In this document: one piece after another, positions 54,595-63,778 of the stretch
Numbering within the stretch: position 1 is the first letter of the stretch
Layout: each line of letters starts with the position of its first letter
DNA from: Aureimonas phyllosphaerae
GTDB lineage: Bacteria; Pseudomonadota; Alphaproteobacteria; Rhizobiales; Rhizobiaceae
Length of the DNA: 64,000 nucleotides
Assembly: GCF_900113065.1 (NCBI RefSeq)
Contig: NZ_FOOA01000003.1
Coordinates: forward strand, 62,001 to 126,000
Direction: 5' to 3'
Made by a program: the position numbers and the translations under genes
Notes under the pieces: model-generated
Told to the model about the DNA's origin: nothing
Database searches by the model: none
What the model saw: the letters and a program-made list of their open reading frames with translations, nothing else

Positions 54595-57039
54595 TCAGCT
54601 GGCTCGCGCGGCTTCCGTCTCCGCCGGACGACGGAACCGTCCCGTTCGGAAGCCTTCGCGGATCTCCATCAGCATCTTCGGCAAATCCGAGGCTGGGCGC
54701 GGCTTGGAGAAGAGGTAGCCCTGCACCTCGGAGCAGCCCTCCTGCTCCAGCCGCATGAGCTGATCGACGGTCTCGACGCCCTCCGCGATCACGCTCATCC
54801 TCATTGCGGCGCCGAGGCCCATGACGGCGCGCACGATCGCGATGTTCTCGTCGCGGTTCATGTCGCGAACGAAGGACTGGTCGATCTTGATCTTGTCGAA
54901 CGGGAAGCGGCTGAGATAGCCGAGCGAGGAATAACCCGTCCCGAAATCGTCCATCGAGATCACCAGCCCGAGCTCGCGCAGGCGCTGCAGGGTGCCGAGC
55001 ACGCCCTCGGCATCGTCGAGGAACAGGGATTCGGTGACCTCGAGTTGCAGCCGTTCCGCTGCGAGACCGCTCGAGCGCAGCGCCCCCTGCACGACCGTCA
55101 CGAGATCCTGGCTTTTCACCTGCACGGGCGAGAGATTGACCGAGAGCGTGAGGTTGCCCGGCCACCCCGCCGCATGACGGCAGGCCTCGATCAGCACGAA
55201 GCGACCGAGGGGTACGATCAGGCCCATTTCCTCCATCAGGGGGATGAAGGTCGCGGGACCGACGAGCCCGCGCGTCGGATGGCGCCAGCGCACCAGGGCT
55301 TCGAAACCCGATGCGGCTTGGCGACGCAAATCGACGAACGGCTGGAAGTGCAGCTCGAACTCGTTGCGCTCCAGCGCCGCCCGCAGATCGGCGATCATCA
55401 GCTGCTTCGCCTGCAGTTCCTCGCGAAGCTCGGGCCGGTAGGCCTTGAACTTGCGTCCCGGCTGCGCCTTGGCCTGCTGCAGGGCCAGCTCGCAATTCTG
55501 CATCGCGCGCGCGGCATCGAGTCCCGCCACGCGATCGTCGCGCCCGACCACGACCATGCCGACGGCCACGGCAACAGCCAGGGGCCTGCCGGCGACGCGG
55601 ATCGGCCGTCCGTCCACGGATTCCATGACGGCCCGCGCCAGCCGCTGCTTGCTTCCGGGCTCGCCGTCGAGCGTGATCAGGATGCCGAACTCGTCACCGT
55701 CCAGTCGGGCGACCAGCGCATCGTCCGGCACCAGCGAGCGGAAGCGCTCGCCGAGCTGACGCAAGAGATCGTCGCCCGCCGCCTGGCCGAGCGTGGCGTT
55801 CACCGTGTTGAAGTCCTCGACGTCGATCGAGAGGACGGCGATCTCGCCCTCGATCGCCTCGTCGCGTAGCATCGTCTCGAGGCTGGCATAGAAACGCGCG
55901 CGGTTCGCAAGGCCGGTCAGCGCGTCCTGGCCGGACAAGCGCTCCATCTCGCGGCTGACCGCCTGGATGCGCGTCACGTCCTCGAAGATGACGATGGTGC
56001 CGCCAACCTGCGGGCTCGCGTGACGACGCAATTCGAACGAGCGGCCGTCGGCGGCCTCCCGCGTCTCGAACTCGTGATGCGGCGGGGCGAGAAGCCGTGC
56101 GAGGAGCGGATCGCCATCCGCGCGGGCGGTCGACATGCCGACCTTCATCGACGGGAAGAGGTGCGAGAACGCAGCGTTGACGCTGAGCAGCCTGCCGGTG
56201 TCGTCGAGCACGCAGAAGGCCTGCGGAACGTTGTTCAGCGCGGCCTCGAAACGCTTCTGCTGCCGCTGCAGTTCGCCCTCGTATCGACGTGCGGTCTCGC
56301 GGCCGCCGGCCGAGATTTCCTGCATCCGCCCTTCGAGGGCGACCTCCACGAACTCGATGGCTGCTTCGAGCTCGGCGATGGCGTCGCCGCCGGCGGGAGC
56401 GAGTTGCTCCTCGCCGCTGACGCGCAGGAGGTTCGACGTCGCCTGCCGGATCGACCCGGCGATGCTTCGCGAAAGGTAGAGAAGGATGAGCAACCCGGCG
56501 ACGAGACTGGCGATCGACCCCGCGATGATGAGGCGCTTCAGGTCGCCGGATCGATCCACGGTGTTCTGGCGCAGCTCGTCGACGCCCTTGCGCAGGTTCT
56601 GGGCGACGCCGTTGAGGCTGGCGACGATCTGCGTCAGCTCGCGCCGGACGAGGCGACGGGTGATCTCCCCGTCGGCCATGCGCAATCGATTGATGCCGTA
56701 GTCGAGTTCGTCCAGCCGCGCGGCGATCGGGCCGGAATTGACCGACACCGTGCGCAGTTCGCTCATCACCTTGGAAAGACCCTCGGCGATCTGCGTCGCT
56801 TCCTCGCGCGTCACGATGCGGTTGATGTCGCCGCGATGCTCGCGCTCGAAACGCTCGGACAGTTCGTCGGCGCGGATGGCGGCCGCCTCGATTCGAGCCA
56901 GAGGAAAGGTGCCGTCGTTCACGACGCGGTCGGATGCGTCGATCAGAGCCTCGCCGCTGCGGTCGATCGTCAGCGCGAAACCGGCGCCGAGGAGAGCCAG
57001 CACCAGACCACTCGCGAGAAGCTTGGCATTGATGGACAT
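54595..57039 (-). CDS. Membrane GGDEF-EAL protein, probable c-di-GMP phosphodiesterase
   Basis: This is an 814-residue inner-membrane signalling protein. Membrane helices at about 5-25 and 170-192 flank a helical periplasmic sensor. A PAS-like domain (about 250-345), a GGDEF domain (about 380-540) and an EAL domain (about 560-805) follow. The EAL catalytic residues are intact: GFEALVRW, SVNLSPVQ, DDFGTGYSS, KIKIDQSFV, AEGVET, QGY. The GGDEF signature reads LDGDEF instead of GGDEF, so cyclase activity is doubtful. The ATG at 57039 starts the membrane helix; a start at 57075 is less likely. It lies next to the flagellar cluster and could control motility through c-di-GMP. Confidence 0.92.
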   Translation of the reverse strand: MSINAKLLASGLVLALLGAGFALTIDRSGEALIDASDRVVNDGTFPLARIEAAAIRADELSERFEREHRGDINRIVTREEATQIAEGLSKVMSELRTVSVNSGPIAARLDELDYGINRLRMADGEITRRLVRRELTQIVASLNGVAQNLRKGVDELRQNTVDRSGDLKRLIIAGSIASLVAGLLILLYLSRSIAGSIRQATSNLLRVSGEEQLAPAGGDAIAELEAAIEFVEVALEGRMQEISAGGRETARRYEGELQRQQKRFEAALNNVPQAFCVLDDTGRLLSVNAAFSHLFPSMKVGMSTARADGDPLLARLLAPPHHEFETREAADGRSFELRRHASPQVGGTIVIFEDVTRIQAVSREMERLSGQDALTGLANRARFYASLETMLRDEAIEGEIAVLSIDVEDFNTVNATLGQAAGDDLLRQLGERFRSLVPDDALVARLDGDEFGILITLDGEPGSKQRLARAVMESVDGRPIRVAGRPLAVAVAVGMVVVGRDDRVAGLDAARAMQNCELALQQAKAQPGRKFKAYRPELREELQAKQLMIADLRAALERNEFELHFQPFVDLRRQAASGFEALVRWRHPTRGLVGPATFIPLMEEMGLIVPLGRFVLIEACRHAAGWPGNLTLSVNLSPVQVKSQDLVTVVQGALRSSGLAAERLQLEVTESLFLDDAEGVLGTLQRLRELGLVISMDDFGTGYSSLGYLSRFPFDKIKIDQSFVRDMNRDENIAIVRAVMGLGAAMRMSVIAEGVETVDQLMRLEQEGCSEVQGYLFSKPRPASDLPKMLMEIREGFRTGRFRRPAETEAARAS

Positions 57040-57330
57040 GAACGACCGCGTCTCATCCACTCGGAAACTCGGCAACGAACCACACCCTATGGCAGGCTAC
57101 CGAATGCAACCATGCAATCGCCAACGTTATGGTTCCGTTACTTGTACGAATGATCGGACATTTTGAGCCTCTTTCGAGACTTCCCGTGATGGCCGTATTC
57201 GTAGAGACGAGAGGCCCAGCGAGATTTTAAAATTTCCGCAAGGTAGGGGACGCGGTCTTGTGGTGCGCCGCAAATTGCGCGAAGCCCGCTTCGCCGCGAG
57301 CCGGGCGAGACTTGAGATCATGGGCAGGAT
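57040..57330. promoter_or_regulatory. Divergent promoter region of the GGDEF-EAL gene and lpiA
   Basis: This 291-bp gap contains no gene. An AT-rich palindrome, ATTTTAAAAT (57224-57233), lies about 100 bp upstream of lpiA and is a possible promoter element. In Rhizobium and Sinorhizobium medicae lpiA is acid-induced; whether this promoter is cannot be read from the sequence. Confidence 0.4.
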
Positions 57331-59934
57331 ATGCGGGTGCCGATGAGCGTGGAAGCGGACGTTACGGAAACGGCTACCGGCCCCAGGTCCGGCCGCGGCT
57401 GGAAGACTTGGGTGCCGGTCGGGATCGGCCTTGCGATCTCGGTGGTGGCCTTCGCCACGCTTCACACGATGATGTCCAGCCTGTCGCTCGGCGAGATCCA
57501 CGCCGCAGTGGCCGGCGTGCCGACCTCGGCCCTGGTGCTCGCGATCTTCTTCACGATGGTCAGCTTCGCCGCCGTCTCCCTCTACGACGTCGTGGCCGTC
57601 GAGACGATCGCGCCGGGTCGGGTCTCGCGCCCCGTGGCAGCAGTCGTCGGCGCGGCCGGCTACGCCATTTCCAATGCGCTCGGCTTTCCGCTTCTGACCG
57701 GCGGCGCGCTGCGATACCATGCCTACAAGTCCGGCGGCATCGAACTTGCCGACATCGGTCGCATCGTCGGCACGTCCTGGTTCGCGCTTTGGTTCGCGCT
57801 CGCCATCATGCTCGGCGTCGCGCTCATGGTGGATCCGAGCGGTATCCCCCTGCTGAAGGATCTCGACCACCGCGTCGATCTGGTGCTCGGCATCGTTATC
57901 GTCGCCCTTGTCGGGCTCTTCGTGCTCTGGCTCTCGCGCGGCGCGCGCGAGGTTCGGATCGGGCGCTTCCACATGGCGTTGCCGTCCCACCGCGGCGCGC
58001 TGGTGCAGCTGGTCGCAGGCATCGTCGACGTCGGCGCCGCAGCCGCCGTCCTCTACGTTCTGATGCCGCCGGGCACGGTCGGCAGTTTCCTGCTCTTCTC
58101 GCTCGTCTTCGCCGTGGCGACCGTCGTCGGTGTCGCGTCCTCGGCGCCCGGCGGTCTCGGCGCGTTCGAAGCGACGCTTCTCGTCACGCTCGGACTGTCG
58201 GATCGAGCCGACGTCGTCGCGGCCCTTGTCCTCTACCGCCTGATCTACACGATCCTGCCTCTGGTGGTGACCGTGGTGGTGCTTGCCGTGATCGAGGTGG
58301 TTCGCCGGCGCGGCGTCGTCGCGGGACCGGCGAAGGAACTCTTCCGGGCGGTCGAACCCATCGTGCCCCCAGCCGTCGCCGCGCTCACGTTCGGGGGCGG
58401 CCTCGTTCTCCTGGCTTCGGGCTCGCTGCCGAGCGTCGCGTCGCGGATCGGCGTCCTTGGGGACATCGTTCCCCTGCCCTTCATCGAGATGTCGCAGCTG
58501 GCCGCGAGCTTCGTCGGCGTGGCTCTGCTGATTGTCGCGCGCGGCCTAGCCAAGCGGCTTTGGCGCGCTTGGGTCGTATCGCTCGGCCTTCTCCTTGCCG
58601 GCGCCGTGTTCGCCATGTTCCGCGGCCTCGACTGGGAGGAAGCGGTTCTCCTGGTGATCCAGGCGACGCTCCTCCTCGGCTTCCGCCGCGCCTTCTACCG
58701 CCGTTCGGTCCTCAATCCCTTCGCCCTCACCTGGAGCTGGCTCGCGGCCGTGCTTGCGACCGTCATGGCCTCGATCTGGCTCGGCTTCTTCGCCTACCGT
58801 CACGTCGAGTACGCCAACACGATGTGGTGGGACTTCGCGCTGAATGCCGACGCGCCGCGCTTTCTGCGCGCCAGCGTCGTGGCGGTGGCGATCGTCGCGG
58901 CGGTCGGGCTCGATGTCGCGATCCATCGGCGCACCGAGAAACTGCATCGGGCCAGCGCGATCCCGCCCGAGGTCGCGCCGATCGTGGCGGCCTCACCGTC
59001 GACCGACGCGTGGCTCGCGCTTCTTGGCGACAAGCGCTTCCTGTTCTCGCCCGATCGCCGCGGCTTCGTCATGTACGCGCGTTCCGGCGGCAGCCTGATC
59101 GCGCTCGGCGAACCGGTGGGGCCGCCCGACGTCGTGTCCGAACTTGCCTGGAGTTTCCGCGACCTCGCCGACCGGCAGGCCGAGCGGCCGGTCTTCTATC
59201 AGGTCGGACCGGAAAGCCTGCCGCTCTTCCTCGACATGGGTCTCAGCGCCCTGAAGCTCGGCGAGGTCGCGCGGGTCGATCTCCCGGCCTTCAAGCTGGA
59301 GGGCCAGAAGATGCAGAACCTTCGCACTGCCATGCGGCGGGCCGAGCGCGAAGGCTTGTCCTTCGAGATCATCGGCGCCGAGCAGGTGAAGGCCGAGATG
59401 GCCGAACTGCGCGCCGTCTCCGACGCATGGCTGGAGAATAAGGCGGGTTCGGAGAAGGGTTTCTCGCTCGGCTACTTCGACGAGGCCTACCTCTCGCACT
59501 TCGACATGGCGGTGATGCGCAAGGACGGCGCCATCGTCGCCTTCGCCAATCTCTGGCGCGGCGCGAACAAGGAAGAGCTGTCGATCGACCTGATGCGCTT
59601 CCTGCCGGACGTCTCGCGCGTCCTGATGGATGCCCTCTTCGCCAAGCTCCTTCTCCACGGCAAGGAGGAGGGTTATCGCTGGTTCAACCTCGGCGCGGCG
59701 CCGTTGTCCGGCCTCGTCGATCGCCGCGGCGCCTCGCGCTGGAACCGCTTCGGCTCGTTCCTCTATCGCCGAGGCGGAAACTTCTACCATTTCGACGGGC
59801 TGAAGGGCTTCAAGCAGAAGTTCAATCCGGTCTGGACACCGCACTACCTGATCTGCCCGGGCGGCTTCGACACGGCCAAATGCCTCGTCGACGTGACCGC
59901 CCTCATCTCCGGACGCCCGAAGCAGGATCCATGA
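57331..59934 (+). CDS. lpiA: Aminoacyl-phosphatidylglycerol synthase/flippase LpiA (MprF family)
   Basis: This is an 867-residue membrane enzyme that adds an amino acid (lysine in rhizobia) from tRNA to phosphatidylglycerol and moves the product across the membrane. The N-terminal flippase part (about 20-330) shows FPLLTGGALRYHAYKSGGI and ASSAPGGLGAFEATLLV. About 12 membrane helices extend to residue 540. The cytoplasmic transferase domain (about 560-850) shows YARSGGSLIALGEPVGPP, LAWSFRDLADRQAERPVFYQVG and AFANLWRGANKEELSIDLMR. ATG at 57331 or 57343. The stop overlaps atvA by four bases, the lpiA-atvA arrangement known for acid tolerance. Confidence 0.93.
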   Translation: MRVPMSVEADVTETATGPRSGRGWKTWVPVGIGLAISVVAFATLHTMMSSLSLGEIHAAVAGVPTSALVLAIFFTMVSFAAVSLYDVVAVETIAPGRVSRPVAAVVGAAGYAISNALGFPLLTGGALRYHAYKSGGIELADIGRIVGTSWFALWFALAIMLGVALMVDPSGIPLLKDLDHRVDLVLGIVIVALVGLFVLWLSRGAREVRIGRFHMALPSHRGALVQLVAGIVDVGAAAAVLYVLMPPGTVGSFLLFSLVFAVATVVGVASSAPGGLGAFEATLLVTLGLSDRADVVAALVLYRLIYTILPLVVTVVVLAVIEVVRRRGVVAGPAKELFRAVEPIVPPAVAALTFGGGLVLLASGSLPSVASRIGVLGDIVPLPFIEMSQLAASFVGVALLIVARGLAKRLWRAWVVSLGLLLAGAVFAMFRGLDWEEAVLLVIQATLLLGFRRAFYRRSVLNPFALTWSWLAAVLATVMASIWLGFFAYRHVEYANTMWWDFALNADAPRFLRASVVAVAIVAAVGLDVAIHRRTEKLHRASAIPPEVAPIVAASPSTDAWLALLGDKRFLFSPDRRGFVMYARSGGSLIALGEPVGPPDVVSELAWSFRDLADRQAERPVFYQVGPESLPLFLDMGLSALKLGEVARVDLPAFKLEGQKMQNLRTAMRRAEREGLSFEIIGAEQVKAEMAELRAVSDAWLENKAGSEKGFSLGYFDEAYLSHFDMAVMRKDGAIVAFANLWRGANKEELSIDLMRFLPDVSRVLMDALFAKLLLHGKEEGYRWFNLGAAPLSGLVDRRGASRWNRFGSFLYRRGGNFYHFDGLKGFKQKFNPVWTPHYLICPGGFDTAKCLVDVTALISGRPKQDP

Positions 59935-61361
59935 AGCGCACCCTTTCCGTACTGTCCGCATCGCTCGCCCTCATGCTTCTGGGCGGAGCCAGTTCCGCGC
60001 TTCTCGCCTCGCGCGCCCTGGATCAGGCAGCGGGAAGCCTCGTAGCCGCCCGGATTTCCGCCGATAACCTCCAGAACGTCGACGTCCTCTCGCCGGGTGA
60101 CGACGCCCGCGGGCTCGTCGTTCTCGTGTCCGATCGCGGCGGCATCACCCGCGTCGACCGTGATCTGGCAGCAGAGCTTGTGGCCGCCGGGCTGATCGTC
60201 ATCCCGGTCGATCTCGACCGCTGGCGCGCGGCACTGGAGACCGACGCCGGGCCCGACGGCGAGTGCCTCTACCTCGGCTCCGACCTCGAGGGCATCGCCA
60301 AGGAAGCGCTGCGGGCGCTCGAACTCGACACCTACTTCCACCCGGTGGTCGTCGGTCGTGGCGAAGGCGGAACGCTCGCCTATGCCGCCGTCGCCGACGC
60401 CCCCGCCGCGACCCTGGCCGGCGGCGTGGCACTCGATGCTCCGCCGGCCGCCCACACGCGGATTCCGGTCTGCGAGGGTGCCACCGCGACGCCAGCGGGG
60501 CCCGGCACCTTCACCTATGATCGCGGCGCCGACCTGCCCGCCCCATTCACCTTCGTCGCGTCCGAGGGCACCGAGATCGCCACCGCGATGAAGGCCCCGA
60601 TGCGCGCCGGCCAGAGCGCCATCGCGACGCCCGAGGCGCGGGACGCAGCCGTGGTTCAGGGCGCGCTCGCGATCGCGGATGCCGACCGGACCGAGCTTCC
60701 AATCGTCGTCGGAAAGCCGAAAGGCCAGCCGAAGGCTGTCGTGGTCTTCTTCTCGGGCGATGGCGGCTGGCGCGATCTCGACAAGACAATCGGCGACTGG
60801 CTCACCGCCGAAGGGGTCGAGGTCGTCGGTGTCGATTCGCTGCGATACTTCTGGTCGGAAAAGACCGCCAAGCAGATGGCGGACGACATCGACGCCATGC
60901 TGACCAACGTGAAGCCGGCGGCAGGTGTGCCGATCGGCCTTCTCGGCTACTCGTTCGGCGCCGATACCCTCCCCTTCGCGATCGCCGATCTGTCGCCGGA
61001 ATGGGCGCAGCGCGTGTCGCTGATCGGCCTTCTAGCTCCCTCCACGCAAACAGGCTTCCAGATCTCGGTCGGCGGTTGGCTCGGCATGTCGACCGGCGAC
61101 AGCGACGTGGTCGAAGCCGCCTCGCGGCTTCCGGCCGAGCGGGTCCTGTGCGTCTACGGCTCGGAGGAGGACGACACCGCCTGCATCGAGCCGAAGCTCG
61201 CCGCATTCACCAAGCTGCCGATCGAGGGCGGCCACCATTTCGACGGCAACTACGACGCGCTCGCCGCCCGGCTGCTGGCGGCCCTGCGCGGCGGCCCGCA
61301 GGCGGCGCTCGCGACGCCGCCCGCTCCGGCTGGGCCCCCGGCTCCGCCGTCCGCGAACTGA
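59931..61361 (+). CDS. atvA: AcvB/VirJ-family periplasmic serine hydrolase AtvA
   Basis: This is a 476-residue exported protein with a signal peptide (about 1-28) and two alpha/beta-hydrolase-like halves of VirJ type. The C-terminal half has the nucleophile elbow GYSFGAD, preceded by VVFFSGDGGWRDLDKTIGDWL, and likely Asp/His positions in VYGSEEDDTAC and EGGHHFDGNY. In Rhizobium tropici atvA lies in an operon with lpiA; the Agrobacterium homologue AcvB hydrolyses lysyl-phosphatidylglycerol. The N-terminal half is less conserved. It starts within the lpiA stop (ATGA). A Pro/Ala-rich tail follows residue 455. Confidence 0.9.
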   Translation: MKRTLSVLSASLALMLLGGASSALLASRALDQAAGSLVAARISADNLQNVDVLSPGDDARGLVVLVSDRGGITRVDRDLAAELVAAGLIVIPVDLDRWRAALETDAGPDGECLYLGSDLEGIAKEALRALELDTYFHPVVVGRGEGGTLAYAAVADAPAATLAGGVALDAPPAAHTRIPVCEGATATPAGPGTFTYDRGADLPAPFTFVASEGTEIATAMKAPMRAGQSAIATPEARDAAVVQGALAIADADRTELPIVVGKPKGQPKAVVVFFSGDGGWRDLDKTIGDWLTAEGVEVVGVDSLRYFWSEKTAKQMADDIDAMLTNVKPAAGVPIGLLGYSFGADTLPFAIADLSPEWAQRVSLIGLLAPSTQTGFQISVGGWLGMSTGDSDVVEAASRLPAERVLCVYGSEEDDTACIEPKLAAFTKLPIEGGHHFDGNYDALAARLLAALRGGPQAALATPPAPAGPPAPPSAN

Positions 61362-61378
61362 CCGCGCCCGGCGGTCAG
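61358..61378. terminator. Bidirectional hairpin between atvA and the SDR gene
   Basis: CTGACCGC (61358-61365) and GCGGTCAG (61371-61378) form a perfect 8-bp stem that includes both converging stop codons. Neither side has a T tract, so it may act as a shared 3'-end structure rather than a classic terminator. Confidence 0.45.
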
Positions 61379-62157
61379 GGCATCAGCTGACCGCCGTTCA
61401 CCTCGAGAATCTGGCCGGTGACGTAACCGGACAGGGTGTGGGCCGCGAGGAAGAGGTAGGCCGGCGCGCAGTCCTCGGCTGTGCCGAGCCGCTTCATCGG
61501 GATCGTCGCGGCAGTCGCGTCGAGCTTTTCCTTGGTCGAATACCGGCGATGGAAGTCCGTCATGATCGTGCCCGGCGAGACCGCGTTCACCCGGATACCG
61601 TCCGGCGCCAGTTCCTTGGCGAGCGTCTTCGTCCAAGCCGAGACGAAGGCCTTCGCGCCTGAGTAAAGTGCCGATCCGGCGCTTCCGCCCTGTCGGCCCG
61701 AGATCGACACCGTGTTGACAATCGAGGCGTGGTTGGCCCGGCGCAGCGCCGGCAGGAGGGTGCCGGTGAGCGCCACGACGGAGCGGATGTTGAGATCGAG
61801 GACGTGGTCGTAGTCCTCGCGTGTTTCCTGACCCGTCGGAATGCGTCCGCCCATCGTGCCGGCATTGTTGACGAGGACGTCGATCGCGTCCGCATGGGAC
61901 AGGATCTCGCGGGCAAGTTCCGCGCCGCCGTCCGGTGCAGCGAGGTCGCCGGTCAGAAGTGTCAGGTTCGCCCGAGAGCCGGCCGGCAGTCGCGCAAGGA
62001 GGTCGCCCTCGACATGCGAGAGGTCGCGCCCGGCATGGGCGATCACCTTCGCGCCGCACCGCAGGAACGCCGTCGCGACCGCCGCGCCGATGCCCCGCCC
62101 CGCTCCCGTGACCATCACCGTGCGGCCCGCGAACAACTTCTCGTCGAATCCCGTCAT
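61375..62157 (-). CDS. Short-chain dehydrogenase/reductase
   Basis: This is a 260-residue classical SDR. The cofactor loop is TGAGRGIG (residues 17-24), followed by NNAG near 97 and the catalytic Ser...YxxxK set (SISGRQGG, YSGAK near 167). VSPGTIMTD and the C-terminal YVTGQILEVNGGQLMP complete the fold. The substrate is unknown; the sequence resembles 3-oxoacyl-ACP reductase-like and sugar-alcohol dehydrogenases equally. It converges with atvA and lies 49 bases from the DUF423 gene on the same strand, so it could be at the end of the mrp transcript. Confidence 0.9.
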   Translation of the reverse strand: MTGFDEKLFAGRTVMVTGAGRGIGAAVATAFLRCGAKVIAHAGRDLSHVEGDLLARLPAGSRANLTLLTGDLAAPDGGAELAREILSHADAIDVLVNNAGTMGGRIPTGQETREDYDHVLDLNIRSVVALTGTLLPALRRANHASIVNTVSISGRQGGSAGSALYSGAKAFVSAWTKTLAKELAPDGIRVNAVSPGTIMTDFHRRYSTKEKLDATAATIPMKRLGTAEDCAPAYLFLAAHTLSGYVTGQILEVNGGQLMP

Positions 62158-62206
62158 GCTCGTCTCCCCTGCTGGCCAGCATGGGAGCCATCGCGCCGAC
62201 GCGGCG

Positions 62207-62569
62207 TCAAGCCGAACGACGCGGCAGGACGGCGAGGATCGCGAGCGTCAGCCAGGCGAGGATGAGGATCGTACCGCCGATCGGCGCGGCGTTGGCGAAG
62301 AGGCGGTCGCCTGTCACGGCGCGCAGGGCCACATCGCCCGAAAACAGGAGCGTGCCGAGGATCATCAGGAGACCGGGCAGCAGGGGAGCCCGGAGAGCCC
62401 CGAGCGGCGCGAGACCCAAGGCCAGGAGCGCCGGCGCATGCACGAAGGCGATGGCGGCCGCGATGGCGACAAGGTTGGCCTGCGCACCGCCATGGGCCGC
62501 GAAGGCCGCACCGGCCGTGCCGGCAGCGCCGAACAGTCCCGCCGCTGCGATCAGAGTGCGCGAACTCAC
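62207..62569 (-). CDS. DUF423 family membrane protein
   Basis: This is a 120-residue protein with four hydrophobic segments. AAAGLFGAAGTAGAAFAAHG at the start is the typical DUF423 (YgdD-like) N-terminus, and GLLMILGTLLFSGDVALRAV and APIGGTILILAWLTLAI follow. The GTG start overlaps the mrpG stop (GTGA), so it is translated with the antiporter operon. The function of the family is not established. Confidence 0.85.
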   Translation of the reverse strand: MSSRTLIAAAGLFGAAGTAGAAFAAHGGAQANLVAIAAAIAFVHAPALLALGLAPLGALRAPLLPGLLMILGTLLFSGDVALRAVTGDRLFANAAPIGGTILILAWLTLAILAVLPRRSA

Positions 62570-62946
62570 AGGATCGGCCTTTTCGTCGCGCTGCCGTCGC
62601 CCTCTTCCGTCGCGGGTCTGCGCGCCTGCATCTCGTCGAGGACCGAGCCGGACCACATGCGATACCCCGCCGAATAGGCCGCCTTACCGAGAAGATGGGC
62701 GGCGATCGGAGCGGTCAGGAAGAAGAACACGATGGCCGCGATGGCCCGTAGCACCTCCGCGGTCTGGACCGAAACGATGGCGAGAGCGACAAGGGCCAGC
62801 GCCGATCCCACCGTGCCGGCCTTCGAGGCGGCATGGACGCGGGTGTAGAAATCCGGAAGGCGCAGGATGCCGACTGATGCGACGAGCGCGAACAAGGCGC
62901 CGAGGATGACGAACAGGGCGGCCAGTAGATTACCCATCGCGGTCAT
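62566..62946 (-). CDS. mrpG: Mrp-type Na+/H+ antiporter subunit G
   Basis: This is a 126-residue subunit G with three membrane segments. [25 protein letters not shown] is the family signature, followed by [25 protein letters not shown] polar tail of about 35 residues is cytoplasmic. It overlaps mrpF (ATGA) and the DUF423 gene (GTGA). The synonyms phaG and mnhG exist for rhizobial and staphylococcal homologues. Confidence 0.93.
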   Translation of the reverse strand: MTAMGNLLAALFVILGALFALVASVGILRLPDFYTRVHAASKAGTVGSALALVALAIVSVQTAEVLRAIAAIVFFFLTAPIAAHLLGKAAYSAGYRMWSGSVLDEMQARRPATEEGDGSATKRPIL

Positions 62947-63308
62947 GATTGTGGCTCCTCGGACAGGGCGACCTCGTCCGGTTCGTCGCTCATCGCGATC
63001 GCGACAGGCGAACGCTCGGTGTCGCCGCGCGCCATGATGAAGCGCGCGAACGAGATCGTGGCCAGAAAGCCGACGAGACCGAGCGCGATGGCGATGTCGA
63101 CATAGAGAGTGAACCCCGTGTCGATGCCGATCACCGCGATCAGCCCGATCGAGGAACTCGTCAGGACATCGAGCCCGAGAACCCGGTCCGGCAGCGTCGG
63201 CCCCTTCCAGATGCGCACGATCGTCAGCGTCAGCGACAGGCATAGAAGCACGAGCGCGATCGACAGCGCCCAGTCGAGAACGATCTCGGAGAACTGCAGG
63301 AAGCTCAT
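62943..63308 (-). CDS. mrpF: Mrp-type Na+/H+ antiporter subunit F
   Basis: This is a 121-residue subunit F with three membrane helices. [30 protein letters not shown] is the conserved core, followed by [21 protein letters not shown]. The acidic C-terminal tail of about 25 residues is longer than in many homologues. The ATG at 63308 overlaps the mrpE stop; an upstream extension of the frame is only mrpE in another phase. Confidence 0.93.
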   Translation of the reverse strand: MSFLQFSEIVLDWALSIALVLLCLSLTLTIVRIWKGPTLPDRVLGLDVLTSSSIGLIAVIGIDTGFTLYVDIAIALGLVGFLATISFARFIMARGDTERSPVAIAMSDEPDEVALSEEPQS

Positions 63309-63778
63309 TCCGACAGCTCCAGGATGCGGCGCTCGAAGCCCTCCGAGATCTCCCGGCGACGTGCGTCGGGATCGGAACAGTCGAACGCATGGACAAAGAG
63401 CGTGCGCTCGTCGTCCGAGATGTCGAAGATCAGGGTCCCGGGCGTGAGGCCCACGAGATTGGAGAGGAGCGCGATCTGGAACTCGCTGCGCACCTTGTGA
63501 CGATAGAGGAAGACGCCGGGCTTCAGCTCGAGCTTCGGCCGCATGACGACGACCGCCACGCGCCATGCCGACACGGCGAGATCGTAGATCAGGAAGAGGA
63601 TCAGCGAGGCGACCTTGCGGCCGTTCTGGAAATAGCTGCCCGCCCCCACCTGCTCGCGGATCAGATACAGCGATGCGCCGCCGAGCAGGAATCCGAAGAT
63701 GAGGTTCGCGAGGCTGAACCCGCCGGTGATCACGAGCCAGACGAGCGCGAGGAGGAGGTTGGCGACGAAGGGGCTCAT
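63305..63778 (-). CDS. mrpE: Mrp-type Na+/H+ antiporter subunit E
   Basis: This is a 157-residue subunit E. Two N-terminal membrane helices (about 5-45) include [32 protein letters not shown] and [29 protein letters not shown] are the hallmark soluble part. It overlaps mrpD upstream and mrpF downstream by four bases each. Confidence 0.94.
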   Translation of the reverse strand: MSPFVANLLLALVWLVITGGFSLANLIFGFLLGGASLYLIREQVGAGSYFQNGRKVASLILFLIYDLAVSAWRVAVVVMRPKLELKPGVFLYRHKVRSEFQIALLSNLVGLTPGTLIFDISDDERTLFVHAFDCSDPDARRREISEGFERRILELSE

